NCBI GenBank assembly: GCA_000963575.1
Contig: CP011077.1
Span: 434,001 to 498,000, forward strand
DNA: 64,000 bases
Source of the DNA: Klebsiella michiganensis
GTDB lineage: Bacteria; Pseudomonadota; Gammaproteobacteria; Enterobacterales; Enterobacteriaceae
Reading direction: 5' to 3'
Translations under genes and position numbers: made by a program
Shown here: piece by piece, positions 62,329 to 64,000 of the stretch
Numbering within the stretch: the stretch's first letter is position 1
Layout: each line of letters opens with the position of its first letter
The notes under the pieces: model-generated
What the model saw: the letters and a program-made list of their open reading frames with translations, nothing else
The model's database searches: none
What the model was told of the DNA's origin: nothing

Positions 62329-63465
62329 ATGAGCCAATTAGACAACGGTTTTCGTTCACTGACGCTGAAGCGTTTTCCGGAAACGGACGACGTAAACCCG
62401 CTGCAGGCGTGGGAAGCGGCAGATGACTACCTGTTGCAGCAGGTAGACGAACTTGAGCCAGTCGGCCCCGTTCTTGTTTTTAACGATACGTTCGGTGCGC
62501 TGGCCTGCGTGCTGGCCGAACACAAGCCTTACAGCATTGGCGACTCGTACTTAAGCGAGCTGGCCACGCGGGAAAACCTGCGCGAGAACGAAATTCCGGA
62601 AAATAGCGTCACCTTCCTCGACAGCACCGCGGCTTACCCGCAGGCGCCGGGGCTGGTGCTGATTAAAATTCCTAAAACGCTGGCCTTGCTAGAGCAGCAG
62701 CTGCGTGCGCTGCGTAAAGTGGTCACGCCGGAAACCCGCATCATTGCGGGCGCGAAAGCGCGGGATATTCACAATTCCACGCTGGAGCTTTTTGAAAAGA
62801 TTTTAGGGCCAACCACGACCACGCTGGCGTGGAAAAAAGCGCGCCTGATTAACCCGACCTTCACCAGGCCAGACCTGGCGGACGTGCCGGAAACGCTGAG
62901 CTGGAAGCTGGAGGGAACCGAGTGGACGATTCACAACCACGCGAATGTCTTCTCCCGCACCGGGCTGGATATCGGCGCGCGCTTCTTCCTTGAAAGTTTG
63001 CCGTCAGATCTGGAAGGCGAGATTGTCGATCTCGGCTGCGGTAACGGCGTGATTGGCCTGACGCTGCTGGAGAAAAACCCGCTGGCGCAGGTGGTGTTTG
63101 TGGATGAGTCGCCGATGGCGGTGGCCTCCGCGCGCCTGAACGTTGAAACCAACCTACCGGGCGACATCGACCGCTGTGAGTTCATGATTAACAACGCGCT
63201 GTCCGGCGTGGAGCCTTTCCGCTTTAATGCCGTACTCTGCAACCCGCCGTTCCACCAGCAGCATGCCCTGACGGATCAGATCGCGTGGGAGATGTTCCAT
63301 CACGCTCGCCGCTGCCTGAAAATCAACGGCGAGCTGTACATCGTGGCCAACCGCCACCTGGACTACTTCCGCAAGCTGAAGAAGATCTTCGGCAACTGCA
63401 CCACGGTGGCAACGAACAACAAGTTCGTGGTGCTTAAAGCGGTGAAGTTAGGCCGTCGCCGCTAA
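62329..63465 (+). CDS. rlmG: 23S rRNA m2G1835 methyltransferase RlmG
   Basis: SAM-dependent N2-guanine methyltransferase acting on G1835 of 23S rRNA. The 378 residues form an N-terminal MTS_N domain and a C-terminal Rossmann methyltransferase with the SAM motif VDLGCGNGVIGL and catalytic NPPFHQQ. The start MSQLDNGF (62329) matches E. coli MSHLDNGF and follows AGGAGGGCCG. The stop overlaps the fadH 3' end by 4 bp. K-12 higBA, which lies between the two genes there, is missing. Confidence 0.96.
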   Translation: MSQLDNGFRSLTLKRFPETDDVNPLQAWEAADDYLLQQVDELEPVGPVLVFNDTFGALACVLAEHKPYSIGDSYLSELATRENLRENEIPENSVTFLDSTAAYPQAPGLVLIKIPKTLALLEQQLRALRKVVTPETRIIAGAKARDIHNSTLELFEKILGPTTTTLAWKKARLINPTFTRPDLADVPETLSWKLEGTEWTIHNHANVFSRTGLDIGARFFLESLPSDLEGEIVDLGCGNGVIGLTLLEKNPLAQVVFVDESPMAVASARLNVETNLPGDIDRCEFMINNALSGVEPFRFNAVLCNPPFHQQHALTDQIAWEMFHHARRCLKINGELYIVANRHLDYFRKLKKIFGNCTTVATNNKFVVLKAVKLGRRR

Positions 63466-64000
63466 ATCTCCAGCGCTAAACGGGTGCCCTGCGCAATCGC
63501 GCGCCGGGCATCCAGCTCCATTGCCACATCGGCCCCGCCAATCAAATGCACGGTTTTACCCATAGCCTGTAAAGGCTCAGCCAGTTCGCGACGCGGATTC
63601 TGCCCGGCACAAATAATCACGTTATCCACCGCCAGCAACTGCGGTTCCCCGCCAACGGTGATGTGCAGCCCGGCATCGTCAATACGCTCGTAGCTCACGC
63701 CCGCTATCATTTTCACGCCGCGCGCGGCAAGCGTAGTACGGTGGATCCAGCCCGTGGTTTTCCCCAGGCCTTCGCCCGGTTTGCTGGTTTTACGCTGCAG
63801 CAGGAAGATACTGCGCGGGCTTTTATGCAGATGCGGCCCTTCCGGGCGCAGGCCGCCTGAAGTTTGCAGGCTGGTATCAATCCCCCATTCCACGCAGAAC
63901 TCGGCGATGCTCTGGCTGGTGGATGCGCCCTCCTGGCTCAGGTACATCGAAGTATCAAACCCAATCCCGCCCGCGCCAATGACAGCCACGCGCTTGCCCA
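63462..64000 (-). CDS. fadH: 2,4-dienoyl-CoA reductase FadH, C-terminal part (5' end outside window)
   Basis: NADPH-dependent flavoprotein that reduces 2,4-dienoyl-CoA in unsaturated fatty-acid beta-oxidation. Only the last 179 residues or so are visible, entering from the right edge with GKRVAVIGAGGIGFD, the nucleotide-binding GxGxxG of the C-terminal domain. The segment VDNVIICAGQNPRRELAEPL and the end GGADVAMELDARRAIAQGTRLALEI match E. coli FadH. The in-frame Met near 63989 is internal, not the start. It converges on rlmG with a 4-bp overlap. Confidence 0.95.
   Translation of the reverse strand, partial: GKRVAVIGAGGIGFDTSMYLSQEGASTSQSIAEFCVEWGIDTSLQTSGGLRPEGPHLHKSPRSIFLLQRKTSKPGEGLGKTTGWIHRTTLAARGVKMIAGVSYERIDDAGLHITVGGEPQLLAVDNVIICAGQNPRRELAEPLQAMGKTVHLIGGADVAMELDARRAIAQGTRLALEI

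Overview
The window is chromosomal DNA from a member of the Enterobacteriaceae (Enterobacterales). Almost every protein can be aligned by eye with an Escherichia coli K-12 counterpart of near-identical length, and long stretches keep K-12 gene order. The genus is not resolved. Two HrpL-type promoters in front of candidate type III effectors suggest a plant- or host-associated strain with a Hrp-type secretion system elsewhere in the genome.

Layout. (1) 1-8068: mutL (5' end cut off), miaA, hfq, hflX, an ERIC repeat, hflK, hflC, yjeT, purA. (2) 8246-13756: nsrR, rnr, rlmB, aidB; rnr carries an in-frame TAG at codon 449. (3) 13772-15793: small DUF1471 periplasmic or lipoprotein genes (yjfN, bsmA, yjfY) and the esterase yjfP; the K-12 ula genes are absent. 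(4) 16141-17582: ribosomal operon rpsF-priB-rpsR-rplI. (5) 17652-32169: ytfB, fklB, cycA, ytfE (with an NsrR operator), a Tsr-like chemoreceptor with a sigma-28 promoter, ytfF, an AraC-type regulator, qorB/ytfH, cpdB/cysQ, ytfJ/ytfK and paeA(ytfL). (6) 32423-34764: an accessory island of two genes, each behind its own hrp box. The second encodes leucine-rich repeats joined to what looks like a CheD/CNF-fold deamidase. (7) 34774-47208: msrA, tamA-tamB-ytfP, ppa, a second chemoreceptor with a near-perfect sigma-28 promoter, a DUF2569 protein, fbp, mpl. (8) 47260-64000: a block that in K-12 lies on the other side of oriC and is read here in reverse order (yhaH-like, yqjG, yqjF, yqjK-yqjE-yqjD-yqjC, mzrA-yqjA, exuR, exuT, uxaC-uxaA, sstT, alx with its Mn/pH riboswitch leader, ygjR, ygjP, rlmG, fadH 3' part). 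The mpl/yhaH junction is the kind of join expected from an inversion around the origin.

Functional themes. The window holds mismatch repair, tRNA/rRNA modification and RNA turnover (mutL, miaA, hfq, rnr, rlmB, rlmG); nitric-oxide response, with the repressor (nsrR) and its classic target (ytfE) in the same window; envelope biogenesis and peptidoglycan recycling (tamAB, mpl, hflKC, ytfB); hexuronate uptake and breakdown (exuT, uxaCA, exuR); chemotaxis under flagellar control; and putative HrpL-driven effectors. No tRNA, rRNA, CRISPR array, prophage or complete insertion sequence was seen. All family assignments come from reading sequence and recalled family knowledge; no database search was run.
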